Below, one piece after another: positions 1 through 9,014 of a DNA stretch of 64,000 nucleotides. Under the pieces are notes generated by a model. That model saw nothing but the letters and a program-made list of their open reading frames with translations, was not told the DNA's origin and ran no database searches. The stretch comes from Gemmatimonadota bacterium. Its GTDB lineage: Bacteria > Gemmatimonadota > Gemmatimonadetes > Gemmatimonadales > Gemmatimonadaceae. Position 1 is the first letter of the stretch. Each line of letters opens with the position of its first letter. A program made the position numbers and the translations under genes. The stretch lies in the NCBI GenBank assembly GCA_003171215.1, contig PMYN01000015.1, positions 1 to 64,000 of the forward strand, read 5' to 3'.

Positions 1-276
1 AACAATCCCCTCGTGAGAAATCCGGGCTAGGCATCTATAACCTTTATAACCTCTATAGCCTCTATAACAATAAGATGACTGTGATTGAAAAGAGTATCAC
101 CGTGTGCGCCGAAATGCAACGCTGACTGCTTTCTAGCCAGGGCTCTTGGCGGTCCGCCCGTGAAAACCTGTGGTTCTTCAGAGCGAATTCCTTCGTCGTC
201 GACGTTCTTGTCGTCAACGGGAAAGCGGCGCGCCAGGTAATGGGGCACGCCGCCGTCCACAGCCATTCGCACGGGA
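1..276. other. Window-edge non-coding stretch with no convincing gene
   Basis: This lies downstream of the minus-strand propeller gene. An 81-residue minus-strand reading frame fills most of it (27-272) but shows no signal peptide, motif or family resemblance, and its last residues are encoded by the short tandem repeat at 35-69. I read the stretch as intergenic. The gene to its left is outside the window, so I cannot tell whether this is a convergent junction. Confidence 0.4.
35..69. repeat. Degenerate 9-base tandem repeat, CTATAACCT type
   Basis: About four AT-rich copies of CTATAACCT, varying as TTATAACCT, CTATAGCCT and CTATAACAA, stand out against GC-rich surroundings. No inverted partner is visible. 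The period is 9, unlike the 7-base repeats elsewhere in the window, but the placement past a gene end is the same. Confidence 0.6.
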
Positions 277-1614
277 CTACTTCACGCGCGCCCGCTCCAG
301 CCTCGTGATTGCGCCGTCCACCACACCCATATAGACGACGCCACCCGGGCCCCAGCCTGCAATGACGCGGCCCGGCGGAATCAGCACCCGATCCTTCAGT
401 TCTCCCTTGTTGTTGACCACGTCGTACACCGTGCCGCCGTTGACCATCTTGCTCGTGCGAATCCAGAGGTTGCCGTCCGCGTCACCTCGCGAGGCACCCT
501 GTCGAAACGCGGGGCGATAGTCGGGCATTTCGTTGAGCGACACGAAATTCAATGGCATCGAGAATCCCGACGGCGCGCCCCCCGCACCCCCGCGCCCGCC
601 CATGCTGAACGTCATGGCACCGCCCTCCGCCTGCGGGCGCTGACGCGTGCCGGCCTTGCCGGTGTCCGCGCTGGCCGCCTTCGAGTCGGCACCCGACGAC
701 CCCGCCATCTGCTTCATCATCGTGGCGCGCTGCTTCTCCAGCACGATCCGCGTGGAGTCGATGATCGCGGTTTTGTCCTCGTCGGTAAGGCGCTGCCAGT
801 CGAACGGAAGCTTCTGACCCGCGGTCACCTTGCCGTCCGGGCTGACGAGATCCACGCGGTAGTCCTGCCCGCGCACGATGGCGACGGTGCCGTCGGACAG
901 CATCGCCCAGTCGTCGGTCCAGGGCATCGGATTCACGGTCGACGTGACCTGGATATTCCCGGTGTTCTCGTCACGCGTCATGTTCATCTGGATCTTCGGG
1001 ATCCGGAACGTCGCGGCGGTATCCACCTTTCGGGTCTTGAGATCGACCCGCACGACGAATGACGACTCCGGAAACGTCGGCAGCTGGAACTGTCCCGGCG
1101 CAGCCCCCCTGGAGGAGCTCATGGCGAACCGCTGCTGCGCCCGATAGACCAGCCGTCCCTGCATGTCGAATCCCGGTGTTCCATTCGGACCACCGATCAG
1201 CGCCATCACCTCGTTTGGAAGCGGCGCCGCCATCGTGCGTACGATCTTTCCGTTCCCGTCGATCACGAGCATCGAGATCGACTGCGGATCCACGAACAGC
1301 GTGGAGTCCCCGCGGAACGTCACGAGGCCGCCGAGCGTCGAGCCGTACGCGTTCCCGGTCGCGCTGGTCGAGTCGGCGACGACGATAAAGCTCTTGAAGG
1401 TCGAGTCGAACAGGAGCACGCGCCGACCGGTCAAATCGTGAACGATGACGCGTCCTCCGGGAAGCGCGCGAACCTGCGTGACGCTGGCGAGCGGCTCGGC
1501 CGAAGTGCTCAGCACCGGACCCAGCGGCCGCACCGGTGGCAGCACTTGCTGGCCTCCCGCCGCAGACGCGATCAGGGTCAGTGCGACGATGCAAGATCGA
1601 ACCATGTGCTTCAT
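277..1614 (-). CDS. Exported beta-propeller-like protein
   Basis: Encodes 445 residues. The start ATG at 1614 places a Sec-type signal peptide (MKHMVRSCIVALTLIASAAG) at the very N-terminus; the open frame extends further upstream but into the receptor gene. The body has repeated short strand-turn units (for example GGRVIVHDLTGRRVLLFD and GDADGNLWIR) like 6-bladed NHL or YncE-type propellers. A Gly/Arg-rich insert lies near residues 337-343. It starts 53 bases after the TonB-dependent receptor on the same strand, so the two are probably co-transcribed and it may act with the receptor. No catalytic motif was recognised; the propeller assignment is by pattern only. Confidence 0.7.
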   Translation of the reverse strand: MKHMVRSCIVALTLIASAAGGQQVLPPVRPLGPVLSTSAEPLASVTQVRALPGGRVIVHDLTGRRVLLFDSTFKSFIVVADSTSATGNAYGSTLGGLVTFRGDSTLFVDPQSISMLVIDGNGKIVRTMAAPLPNEVMALIGGPNGTPGFDMQGRLVYRAQQRFAMSSSRGAAPGQFQLPTFPESSFVVRVDLKTRKVDTAATFRIPKIQMNMTRDENTGNIQVTSTVNPMPWTDDWAMLSDGTVAIVRGQDYRVDLVSPDGKVTAGQKLPFDWQRLTDEDKTAIIDSTRIVLEKQRATMMKQMAGSSGADSKAASADTGKAGTRQRPQAEGGAMTFSMGGRGGAGGAPSGFSMPLNFVSLNEMPDYRPAFRQGASRGDADGNLWIRTSKMVNGGTVYDVVNNKGELKDRVLIPPGRVIAGWGPGGVVYMGVVDGAITRLERARVK

Positions 1615-1667
1615 GTCGGTATTGGATGAAGGGTCGGTCGAACGCTGTTCGCGTGTTGGCACTTCTG

Positions 1668-4600
1668 CTATCGCATGATCGTTACGGTCATCCCGCCACC
1701 GCCGGCGGCGATCGCCGATGACATGTTCGAGAACGGATTGGCTCCCGAGCCGGCCGTGCCGGACCGGATCGACTGGAGATACCACGGGTCGAGCGAGCTC
1801 GTGACGATATCGGGCAGCTTGCGGCGCTGCTCCGACGAGAGCATCCGCTTCACTCCGGGCGTGATCTTCAGCAGGAGATCCACCGTCGCCTCGCGCGCGG
1901 CACGATACCGGCCGTATGCCGCGTTGTGATCGTAGTGGTCCGGCAGCGACGCGAGCGCCTTCGAGACGGGAGACCAGATCGAGTCGATCTTGATGGAGTA
2001 CCACCGATTGAGCGTCGCGATGCTGTCGGCCTGGTCGCCGGTAAGCTTGAGCGTGTCGGCCTGCCGCAGGATCTGCGGCAACGGGTTGAACACGGCGTTC
2101 GTGCCGTAGAGCAGCTTCAGCATCATCTCCGGCACTTTCGTGCCGTCCGTCGTCCGGCCGCGGTCGAGCGTCTGCGTGAGCGTCTGGCGCTCGCGCGTCG
2201 GCGCCGTGTCCCAGCGAAGCATCGCCACGACGCTCACCGGCGCGAGCACCGAGTTGAAGGCGCTGCTCGACGAACCGAACCGCTGATTGACCGCGTAGAC
2301 GTACCGCTGGTTGGTGCGATCGAATCCGCGCACGTACATCAGGTTGTTGTCTATGAACGGCGTCTGGCCCCATCCCTGAAGATGGTTCTCACCGTGAAGC
2401 ATGAGATCGGCGGCGCCCAGCGGATTGTTGATCGAGAGCGAGAACGTCGCGCGCTGCGGAATGTGGAACGTGAGCGGATTGAACGAGAGGTTCAGGCTCG
2501 CGCTCGTCGTCCACGGCCCCTCGCAGCTGTTCAGTCCGGCGAGCTGGCCGAGCTGGCGCTGCAGGCAGCTGCGCACGCCCGACGAGGCGCCGGTCATGAG
2601 CTGTTGCATCGACGCGGCGAGCGCCGGATCTGCCGTGTGCACCGGATCGTAGATGAACGCGCGATCGTTGGAATATCCGTCGCCGTTCACGTCGCCCTGG
2701 ATGACCGGGGTGAAGGGCGTACCCGACTGGAAGCGGCCGGTCCACGACACGCGCACCGCGTTGAAGAAGTTGTACGCAAGCGTGTACTGGATCTGATGAT
2801 GCCAGTCGCCGCCGGCGCGGGCCCACTGAAGATCGAGTGGATTTCCGGTCGTGCTGCTGAACCCGCGCGTCTGCGCCCGCACTTCCTGGTAGGTGTACGA
2901 GAGGTTCCAGCTCCACTTCGTGTTGAACGACGTCGGCGCGAGCGACAGCTGAAACTGCTTGCTCGTCGAGTTGAGATCGGTCCTGAGCTGCGAGACGCGA
3001 TTGAACAGCGGGCTCACGCGCCCGTCGCCGGCGGCCACGACGCCGGAGAGCGGATCGATGCTCGTCGGGTTCACGTACACCGGACGGTTGGCCTCGCCCG
3101 CGAGCACGAAGCGCTGCGTGGGATTGAAATTCAGGTCGACCGTTTCCTGCTGGTTGAGATTCAGCGAGTAGGTCCCGCCGAACGTCGCGTTGAACAGGTT
3201 GTCGAGGATCGAGCCCGTCCACTGCAGGTTGCCGCGCACGCTGCGCGGCGAGGTATAGTCCTTCGCTGCAAGCAGGACGTTCGGTGCGCTGTTCGAGAAC
3301 GGGGTTCCCGCGGCGCCGTTCGCGCACTGCGAGGGAATCAACCCCGGGTTCGTGGCGTAGTCCGTCCAGTCGGGCGCCGGTGCCGCGGCGCCCGCGCAGG
3401 TGATCTGCTGAAGGGCGTTCGCGAGGCCGGTGCTGGCCATCGTGCCCGCGAGAAGCGTCGTGGCGGGCGTGTTCTGGAAGACGCCGACGCCGCCGCGCAC
3501 CACCGCGCGAGGGCCGCGGAACGCTCCGGCAAAACCCGAGACCTGCGGAGCGGTGCCGTACGAGTAGGAGAACCCGATGCGCGGGCTCACGAACACGTGA
3601 TCCGGCGCGCTGTTGTTGGACGTCCCGAACAGCTGCTCCACCGCCGGATTGAACGCGGCGCCGTTCACGTACTGATTGCCATCGAGCCGCACGCCGTACT
3701 GGATCTGCAAATCACTGCTCGCCTTGTACGAGTCGCCGAGCGCGAGCGCCGCGACGTACTGCCCGCCGCTCTGCACGTTCGGGCTCAGCGTGCGCGTGAA
3801 CAGCGACGGCGTGCCCGCGGCGAGGTCGCCCAGCGAGTTGAAGTAGAAGCTGCCCAGCGTGTTGGTCGTCTGGTTCAGCGTGTAGTCGTCGCGTCGGAGT
3901 TCCGACGAGAGCTTGAGGCGATGCTTGTTGTTCTCGCTGAACCACGAGAGCGTGTTCGTGAAGTCCACGCTCGTGTTGAACGTGCTGGTATTCTGCTGCG
4001 TGCTCCCGCCGAACGACACATTCTTCGAAACGTTCGAGCCGTCCGGAAACACCGAGCTGATCAAGACCGATCCGCTCGGAAGCGCGACGAACGGCGATAC
4101 GTAGCTGCGAGCGGCGCTCAGGGCAACGCCGCTCTCGCTGAGAATGCCGAACCAGAAATACGTCGAGTGATGAAGCTGCGCCTGACCGTTCCAGTTCGTC
4201 CGGTCGCCGCTATGGGCGGGAAGCTCCGACGTGCCCGCGCCCAGCGGCGAGATCTTGTTCCACGATCCGAGCATCGTGAGGTTGTATGCCGCGCCGGTCT
4301 TCGAGCCGGGAGGCGCGAAGTCGATGACGCCGAGCAGCGAGCCGTTGTCACTGAGCCGATCGCTCGGCACGCCGCCCACCGTCAGCGGGATCTGCTTCCC
4401 CTTCAGGATGGAGAGCAGCCGCTTCACCGAGTCCGGCGCGATACCGGCCGTGATCAACCCCAGCGAGTCGGTGTTCAGCAACGTGGCGAGGTCGCTCGAC
4501 CGCTGCCCCAACTGGTACGAGAAGTTGTAAAACGCCTTGTCGATCGAGATCGGCCCCGAACTCTGGCCGCCGAGCGACAGATTCGTGTATTCCTGCCCGA

Positions 4601-5396
4601 GGGCACGCGCGGCGCTGGTGGTGAACTGCAGTTGCGGCGCCTCGGCCAGGAGGCTGAACCCCTGATTGATGAAGTTCGATCCGGAGCGCAGCCTGATGTT
4701 CTGGTTCGCGCCGCTGAAGCCGCCGCGCGCGACATCGTACGGCGAGATCGTAAGCGACGCCATCGTCTGCGCATCTCGCGGCAGATTCGACGCGCTGGAG
4801 TTCATGCCGTTCAGCGTCGTGCTGTTCTGGTCGGGCGTGAGGCCGAGCACGGAGAAGCCGGAGGGATCGCCGTTCGCGCCCGCCACATAGTTCACGCCGG
4901 GGACGGACGCGGCCATGGCCGCCAGATCGCCGAGCTGGTCAGCGGTGAGCGTGGCGTTGTTGATCGACTTCTCCGTGCCGCCGATGTCGGGCTGGACGTC
5001 GTTGCGATTCGCTTTGTCGCGCGGCGCGAGGATCTTGACCTCGTCGAGCACGTTCGCGGCGGACATGAGCTTCGCGTCGGCCACGAGGATGTCCTCGTCG
5101 GCCGCGCGCTTGAGCTCGTACTGCTTCGGCGAATAGCCCAGTGCGACGAACTTCACGAGATAGTCGCCGTCACCATTCGGAAAGGTGATCGTGTAGCGGC
5201 CGTTCCGGTCCGTCTTCGCGGAGCGATTCACGCCGCCCGAGATCGTCGTCACCGTGACGGTCACATTCGGGATCGGTACGCTGTCGACCCTGGTCACGCG
5301 GCCGCGGATCACGTCCGCGTTTTGCGCGGAAGCCGCACCGGCGAGCGACAGCGATGCAAGAGCACTGAGGACGCCGGCGGTGCGCCGAAAATTCAC
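1668..5396 (-). CDS. TonB-dependent receptor with carboxypeptidase-regulatory domain and Spy/CpxP-like tail
   Basis: Encodes 1242 residues from a GTG start at 5396, with a signal peptide ending near ASA-Q (residue 25). Residues about 28-115 form a carboxypeptidase-regulatory-like beta sandwich (RGRVTRVDSVPIPNVTV, NGRYTITFP). A plug region follows (about 140-250), then a long outer-membrane beta-barrel. Unusually, the barrel is not C-terminal: about 130-150 helical residues follow, with LTGDQADSI (about 1118) and LSSEQRRKL (about 1186), matching the paired LTxxQ motifs of Spy/CpxP periplasmic chaperones. The role is presumably TonB-driven uptake of an unknown ligand across the outer membrane. 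It is followed closely by the exported propeller gene on the same strand. Confidence 0.88.
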   Translation of the reverse strand: MNFRRTAGVLSALASLSLAGAASAQNADVIRGRVTRVDSVPIPNVTVTVTTISGGVNRSAKTDRNGRYTITFPNGDGDYLVKFVALGYSPKQYELKRAADEDILVADAKLMSAANVLDEVKILAPRDKANRNDVQPDIGGTEKSINNATLTADQLGDLAAMAASVPGVNYVAGANGDPSGFSVLGLTPDQNSTTLNGMNSSASNLPRDAQTMASLTISPYDVARGGFSGANQNIRLRSGSNFINQGFSLLAEAPQLQFTTSAARALGQEYTNLSLGGQSSGPISIDKAFYNFSYQLGQRSSDLATLLNTDSLGLITAGIAPDSVKRLLSILKGKQIPLTVGGVPSDRLSDNGSLLGVIDFAPPGSKTGAAYNLTMLGSWNKISPLGAGTSELPAHSGDRTNWNGQAQLHHSTYFWFGILSESGVALSAARSYVSPFVALPSGSVLISSVFPDGSNVSKNVSFGGSTQQNTSTFNTSVDFTNTLSWFSENNKHRLKLSSELRRDDYTLNQTTNTLGSFYFNSLGDLAAGTPSLFTRTLSPNVQSGGQYVAALALGDSYKASSDLQIQYGVRLDGNQYVNGAAFNPAVEQLFGTSNNSAPDHVFVSPRIGFSYSYGTAPQVSGFAGAFRGPRAVVRGGVGVFQNTPATTLLAGTMASTGLANALQQITCAGAAAPAPDWTDYATNPGLIPSQCANGAAGTPFSNSAPNVLLAAKDYTSPRSVRGNLQWTGSILDNLFNATFGGTYSLNLNQQETVDLNFNPTQRFVLAGEANRPVYVNPTSIDPLSGVVAAGDGRVSPLFNRVSQLRTDLNSTSKQFQLSLAPTSFNTKWSWNLSYTYQEVRAQTRGFSSTTGNPLDLQWARAGGDWHHQIQYTLAYNFFNAVRVSWTGRFQSGTPFTPVIQGDVNGDGYSNDRAFIYDPVHTADPALAASMQQLMTGASSGVRSCLQRQLGQLAGLNSCEGPWTTSASLNLSFNPLTFHIPQRATFSLSINNPLGAADLMLHGENHLQGWGQTPFIDNNLMYVRGFDRTNQRYVYAVNQRFGSSSSAFNSVLAPVSVVAMLRWDTAPTRERQTLTQTLDRGRTTDGTKVPEMMLKLLYGTNAVFNPLPQILRQADTLKLTGDQADSIATLNRWYSIKIDSIWSPVSKALASLPDHYDHNAAYGRYRAAREATVDLLLKITPGVKRMLSSEQRRKLPDIVTSSLDPWYLQSIRSGTAGSGANPFSNMSSAIAAGGGGMTVTIMR

Positions 5397-5492
5397 GAGA
5401 TGTCTCTTGGAATCGGGTCTGATGACGGCGGAATGTCGATTAGGGTCATTCCGGCCGCTAAGGGTTTACTCGCACACGGCCCCCGCGGGGAG

Positions 5493-5498
5493 TATAAT
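5493..5498 (+). promoter_or_regulatory. Candidate -10 box (TATAAT) for the sortilin-like gene
   Basis: A perfect TATAAT sits 52 bases before the ATG at 5551 in the divergent gap between the receptor and the sortilin-like gene. No good -35 hexamer lies at 16-18 bases; TTTACT (5465-5470) is too far away. A Shine-Dalgarno AGGAG (5536-5540) precedes the start codon. Position and match are the only evidence. Confidence 0.4.
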
Positions 5499-5550
5499 CT
5501 CGACGCGCTCGATGAGCCTCTACGGATACGCCTCCAGGAGAGTTGGAACC

Positions 5551-8500
5551 ATGAGATCCCCCCATCCCACGGTCGTTCTGCTCGGCGCTGCGATCCTCTT
5601 CGCCGCCGTCGCTCCGCCACTTTCAGGCCAGGGAACAGCACCGGTCGCGGTCGAGTTCGAGAAGCTCCATTTCCGCTCGATCGGGCCTGCCATCATGTCT
5701 GGCCGCATCTCCGACTTCGCCGTGTATGAGGCGAATCCCGCCATCTTCTACGTCGGCACCGCGCACGGCGGCGTCTGGAAGACCACGAGCAACGGCGCGC
5801 AGTTCACTCCACTCCTGCAGGACCGCGGCCTTCTCTCGATCGGCGCGGTCGCGGTGCAGCAGTCGAACCCGAACGTCGTATGGGTCGGCACGGGCGAGTC
5901 GAACAACCGCCAGAGCACGTCGTGGGGCGAGGGCCTCTACAAGTCCACCGACGGCGGAAAGACCTTCACGCACGTCGGCCTGCGCGATTCGAAACACATC
6001 AACAGGATCGTCATCGATCCGCGGAATCCGGATGTCGTGTTCGTCGCCGCGACGGGCCCGCTGTTCGGCTCCGGTGGCGAGCGCGGGCTGTACAAGACCA
6101 CCGACGGCGGCAAGACTTGGCGCGCCGTGATCAAGGGCGACGCCGACACGGGCGCCAACGACGTGAGAATGTCGCTCACGGATCCCGACGTCATGTACGC
6201 CTCGATGTATCAGCGCCGCCGCACCGCCTGCTGCATGAACGGCGGCGGCCCGGGCAGTGCGATCTACAAGTCGACTGATGGCGGCGAAAACTGGACCAAG
6301 CTGGCCGGCGGCCTTCCACCCTCGCCACTCGGTCGCATCTCGCTCGACGTTTATCGCGGCAGCTCGAACATCGTGTACGCCGGCATTGAAGGCCCGGGTG
6401 GAGCGGGTGGTGGCGGCGGGGGTGGTGGCGGTGCCGGTCGTGGCGGCGCCGACGCCGGAATCTCCGGCCTCTATCGCACCGACGATGGCGGCGCGTCGTG
6501 GCGCAAGGTGAGCAGCGTCAATCCGCGACCGATGTATTTCTCGCAGGTGCGGATCGATCCCAGGACGCCCGATCGCGTCTACATGGGCGGCGTGAAGATG
6601 CAGATGACGGTGGACGGCGGCCGCTCGATGGAGGGGACCGCCTCGCTCGCGATTCACGACGACATCCACGCGATCTGGGTCGACCCGAACAACTCCGAGC
6701 ACATCCTCATCGGCGGCGACGGCGGCATCGGCGTCAGCTACGACATGGCCAAAACCTGGGTGTTCGCCGCGAACCTGCCGGTCGGCCTCTTCTACCACGT
6801 CGGCTACGACATGGAGATTCCGTACAACGTGTGCGGCGGCATGCAGGACAACTACGACTGGTGCGGGCCGAGCGCGACGCGACAGACGGCGGGAATCCTG
6901 AACAGCGACTGGTTCCAGATCGCGACCGGCGACGGCTTCGTTTCCGTTCCCGACCTGAACAACTCGAAGATCATCTACACGGAAACGCAGGACGGCAACA
7001 TGCAGCGCCGTGACAAGGTCACCGGCGAGGCGAAGAGCATCCGGCCGAACGCGCTCAACGTGACGCCCGCCCCCGCGACGGGCGAGTCGTATCGCTGGGA
7101 GTGGGACACGCCGATGATCATCTCGCCGAATGACAACGGCACGCTTCTCGTGGCTGCGAACAGAGTCTTCAAGTCAACGGACCGCGGCGATTCGTGGACG
7201 GTGATCAGTCCGGATCTCACGAGCAACATGAACCGCGACTCCATCACCACGATGGGACTCAAGGGCGCGGACATCACCATCTCGAAGAACGACGGCGTGA
7301 CCCAGTGGCCCGCGATCGTCTCGCTCGCCGAGTCGCACCGCCAGAGCGGCCTCTACTACGCGGGCACCGACGACGGCAACCTCAGCGTCTCTCGCGATGG
7401 TGGAAAGTCGTGGCAGAACATCACGAAGAATCTTCCCGGTTTCCCGGCGGGCGGCTGGGTGAGCAAGGTCGCGCCGTCACGCTACGACGCGGCCACGGTG
7501 TACGTCACGGTCGACAACCACCGGCTCAACGACTACGACACGTACATCTGGGCCAGCAACGATTTCGGTGCGTCGTTCCACTCGCTGAAGGCGAACCTGA
7601 ACGGCGAGTCGGTGAAGACGCTCACCGAAGACCAGCGCAATCCGGACGTATTGTACATCGGCACCGAGACGGGAATCTTCCTCTCGCTCGATCGCGGCAA
7701 GAGCTGGCGGCGCTTCCATGCCAACTTGCCGACCGTTCGCGTCGACGAAATCACACTCCACCCGCGCGACAACGCGATGCTCGTCGCGACGCACGGACGC
7801 GCCATCTGGATTCTCGATCATCTCGAGCCGATCCAGGAATACACGGCCGCGAAGGCCGCGACCGACGCGAAGCTCTACACGATCCCGGCGGCGCTGCAGT
7901 GGAAATCGAAGAACAGCCTGAACTACGAGTTCTGGGGCCATCAGTACTTCCTCGGCGAGAACCCGTCGTTCGACGCACTGATCCAGTATCAGGTCAACAA
8001 GCCGCTGAGTGACGCGAAGCTCCGGATCTCGGACGCGTCCGGGAAGAACGTGCGCGATCTCGATCTCGCGGGGAATCGCCTGCAGCCCGGCGTTCAGACA
8101 GTCTGCTGGGACATGCGCATGGAGCCGCTCTCGGGTGATTCGGCGGCAGCAGGCGGCGGGCGTACCGGCGGCGGCGGTGGTGGACGTGGCGCCGCCCCGC
8201 CGCGGGCGGTCCCCGGTGTTCCGGTACAGCCCAACACCGCGGGCTATCCCCCGATCAATCCCTGCACCGGCGAGCCGCCGGGCGCGGGCAATGGCCCGTT
8301 CGGCGGAAACGCCATGGCGGCGAATCTCGCTCCGCACGTCGTGCCGGGCACATACACGGTGGCGCTCGTCTCCGGCGGCAGGACGCTCGACAGCAAGTCG
8401 ATCAAGGTCATCATGGATCCGGGCATCCCGGCATTCACCGATGCGGCCCACCGCCGCTGGAACGAGGTCATCCTCGACCTGCAGGATGCGCAGCGCCACG

Positions 8501-8928
8501 GCAACGCGATGGAGCGGAAGCTCTCCGCGCTCAACACGGAAATGACCAGCGTCGCGACGAAGCTGAAGACCGCAACGAACGTTCCCGACGCGGTGAAGAA
8601 CCAGTTCGCCGACGTCAGCAAGTTGTTCGACAGCGTGCGCGTGAAGTTCGGCGTCGGCGCGCCGGCGGGCGGGCGGGCAGGTGGTGGTGGCGGTGGACGC
8701 GGCGGCGCCGATCCATCGAACGCCCTCGCGCGGACCGGAGCGATCAAGAGCTCCATCATGGGCGTTTGGGAGACGCCGGGCGCCGGAGCACTGAAGCAGG
8801 TGAGCGAGGCGAAGGCGGCGCTCACGAAGGCAATCGCCGAGGCGAACGCGCTGATGCCGAAGGTCGTGGCGGTTGCGGCGGCGTTGAAGAAATACGAGAT
8901 CACGCTTACCGTGCCGGCCGCGAAATGA
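5551..8928 (+). CDS. VPS10/sortilin-like BNR-repeat exported protein (copy 1)
   Basis: Encodes 1125 residues. The ATG at 5551 follows AGGAG by 10 bases and opens a Sec signal (MRSPHPTVVLLGAAILFAAV). The N-terminal two thirds is a large propeller with repeated Asp-boxes (KSTDGGKTF, KTTDGGKTW, RTDDGGASW, SRDGGKSW), typical of BNR/sortilin families often annotated as glycosyl hydrolases. No sialidase active site is visible, so hydrolase activity is unproven. Gly/Arg-rich inserts lie near residues 284-300, 869-886 and 1042-1052; the last two flank C-terminal helical and beta segments. Two paralogs lie at 24539-27841 and 50950-54258. It is transcribed divergently from the TonB-dependent receptor. 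The substrate is unknown. Confidence 0.85.
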   Translation: MRSPHPTVVLLGAAILFAAVAPPLSGQGTAPVAVEFEKLHFRSIGPAIMSGRISDFAVYEANPAIFYVGTAHGGVWKTTSNGAQFTPLLQDRGLLSIGAVAVQQSNPNVVWVGTGESNNRQSTSWGEGLYKSTDGGKTFTHVGLRDSKHINRIVIDPRNPDVVFVAATGPLFGSGGERGLYKTTDGGKTWRAVIKGDADTGANDVRMSLTDPDVMYASMYQRRRTACCMNGGGPGSAIYKSTDGGENWTKLAGGLPPSPLGRISLDVYRGSSNIVYAGIEGPGGAGGGGGGGGGAGRGGADAGISGLYRTDDGGASWRKVSSVNPRPMYFSQVRIDPRTPDRVYMGGVKMQMTVDGGRSMEGTASLAIHDDIHAIWVDPNNSEHILIGGDGGIGVSYDMAKTWVFAANLPVGLFYHVGYDMEIPYNVCGGMQDNYDWCGPSATRQTAGILNSDWFQIATGDGFVSVPDLNNSKIIYTETQDGNMQRRDKVTGEAKSIRPNALNVTPAPATGESYRWEWDTPMIISPNDNGTLLVAANRVFKSTDRGDSWTVISPDLTSNMNRDSITTMGLKGADITISKNDGVTQWPAIVSLAESHRQSGLYYAGTDDGNLSVSRDGGKSWQNITKNLPGFPAGGWVSKVAPSRYDAATVYVTVDNHRLNDYDTYIWASNDFGASFHSLKANLNGESVKTLTEDQRNPDVLYIGTETGIFLSLDRGKSWRRFHANLPTVRVDEITLHPRDNAMLVATHGRAIWILDHLEPIQEYTAAKAATDAKLYTIPAALQWKSKNSLNYEFWGHQYFLGENPSFDALIQYQVNKPLSDAKLRISDASGKNVRDLDLAGNRLQPGVQTVCWDMRMEPLSGDSAAAGGGRTGGGGGGRGAAPPRAVPGVPVQPNTAGYPPINPCTGEPPGAGNGPFGGNAMAANLAPHVVPGTYTVALVSGGRTLDSKSIKVIMDPGIPAFTDAAHRRWNEVILDLQDAQRHGNAMERKLSALNTEMTSVATKLKTATNVPDAVKNQFADVSKLFDSVRVKFGVGAPAGGRAGGGGGGRGGADPSNALARTGAIKSSIMGVWETPGAGALKQVSEAKAALTKAIAEANALMPKVVAVAAALKKYEITLTVPAAK

Positions 8929-8937
8929 AAGAGAACA

Positions 8938-8989
8938 GCGAGTAAAGCCGTTAACCACTAACCGTTGGTTGGTTAACGGTTTTACCCGC
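8938..8989. repeat. Inverted repeat with GCGRGTAA edges, CCGTTAA body (family F)
   Basis: Left arm 8938-8956 and right arm 8971-8989 pair over about 17 of 19 bases (GCGAGTAAAGCCGTTAACC against GCGGGTAAAACCGTTAACC). Units of 7 (CCGTTAA, CCACTAA, CCGTTGG) are visible. The edge GCGRGTAA is shared with the GGTCATT-type repeats elsewhere in this window. It lies between two convergent gene ends and could serve as a bidirectional terminator. Confidence 0.75.
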
Positions 8990-8996
8990 CGTTGGC

Positions 8997-9014
8997 AGTG
9001 ACCGCTTGGTCACT
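8997..9014. terminator. Small hairpin overlapping the stop codon of the NHL gene
   Basis: AGTGACC and GGTCACT form a perfect 7-base stem with loop GCTT. The stem includes the TGA stop of the minus-strand gene (9010-9012). It sits just beyond the larger inverted repeat at 8938-8989. There is no U-run, so a terminator role is only a guess. Confidence 0.3.

Noticed and set aside
27-272. An 81-codon minus-strand frame at the window edge
   Set aside because: Partly encoded by a tandem repeat, no family resemblance, no Shine-Dalgarno evidence; treated as non-coding.
1926-5729. A 1267-codon plus-strand open frame opposite the receptor gene
   Set aside because: Very Arg- and Ala-rich with no motif or signal; the opposite strand encodes an unmistakable TonB-dependent receptor. 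Such mirror frames are expected in GC-rich DNA.
8155-8207. GGC/GGT-rich tandem DNA in the sortilin-like gene as a stand-alone repeat element
   Set aside because: It stays in frame and encodes the Gly/Arg insert, so it is better explained as coding low-complexity sequence.
5551-8928. Sialidase activity for the Asp-box protein
   Set aside because: Asp-boxes alone do not make a sialidase; the arginine triad and FRIP-type motif were not found.
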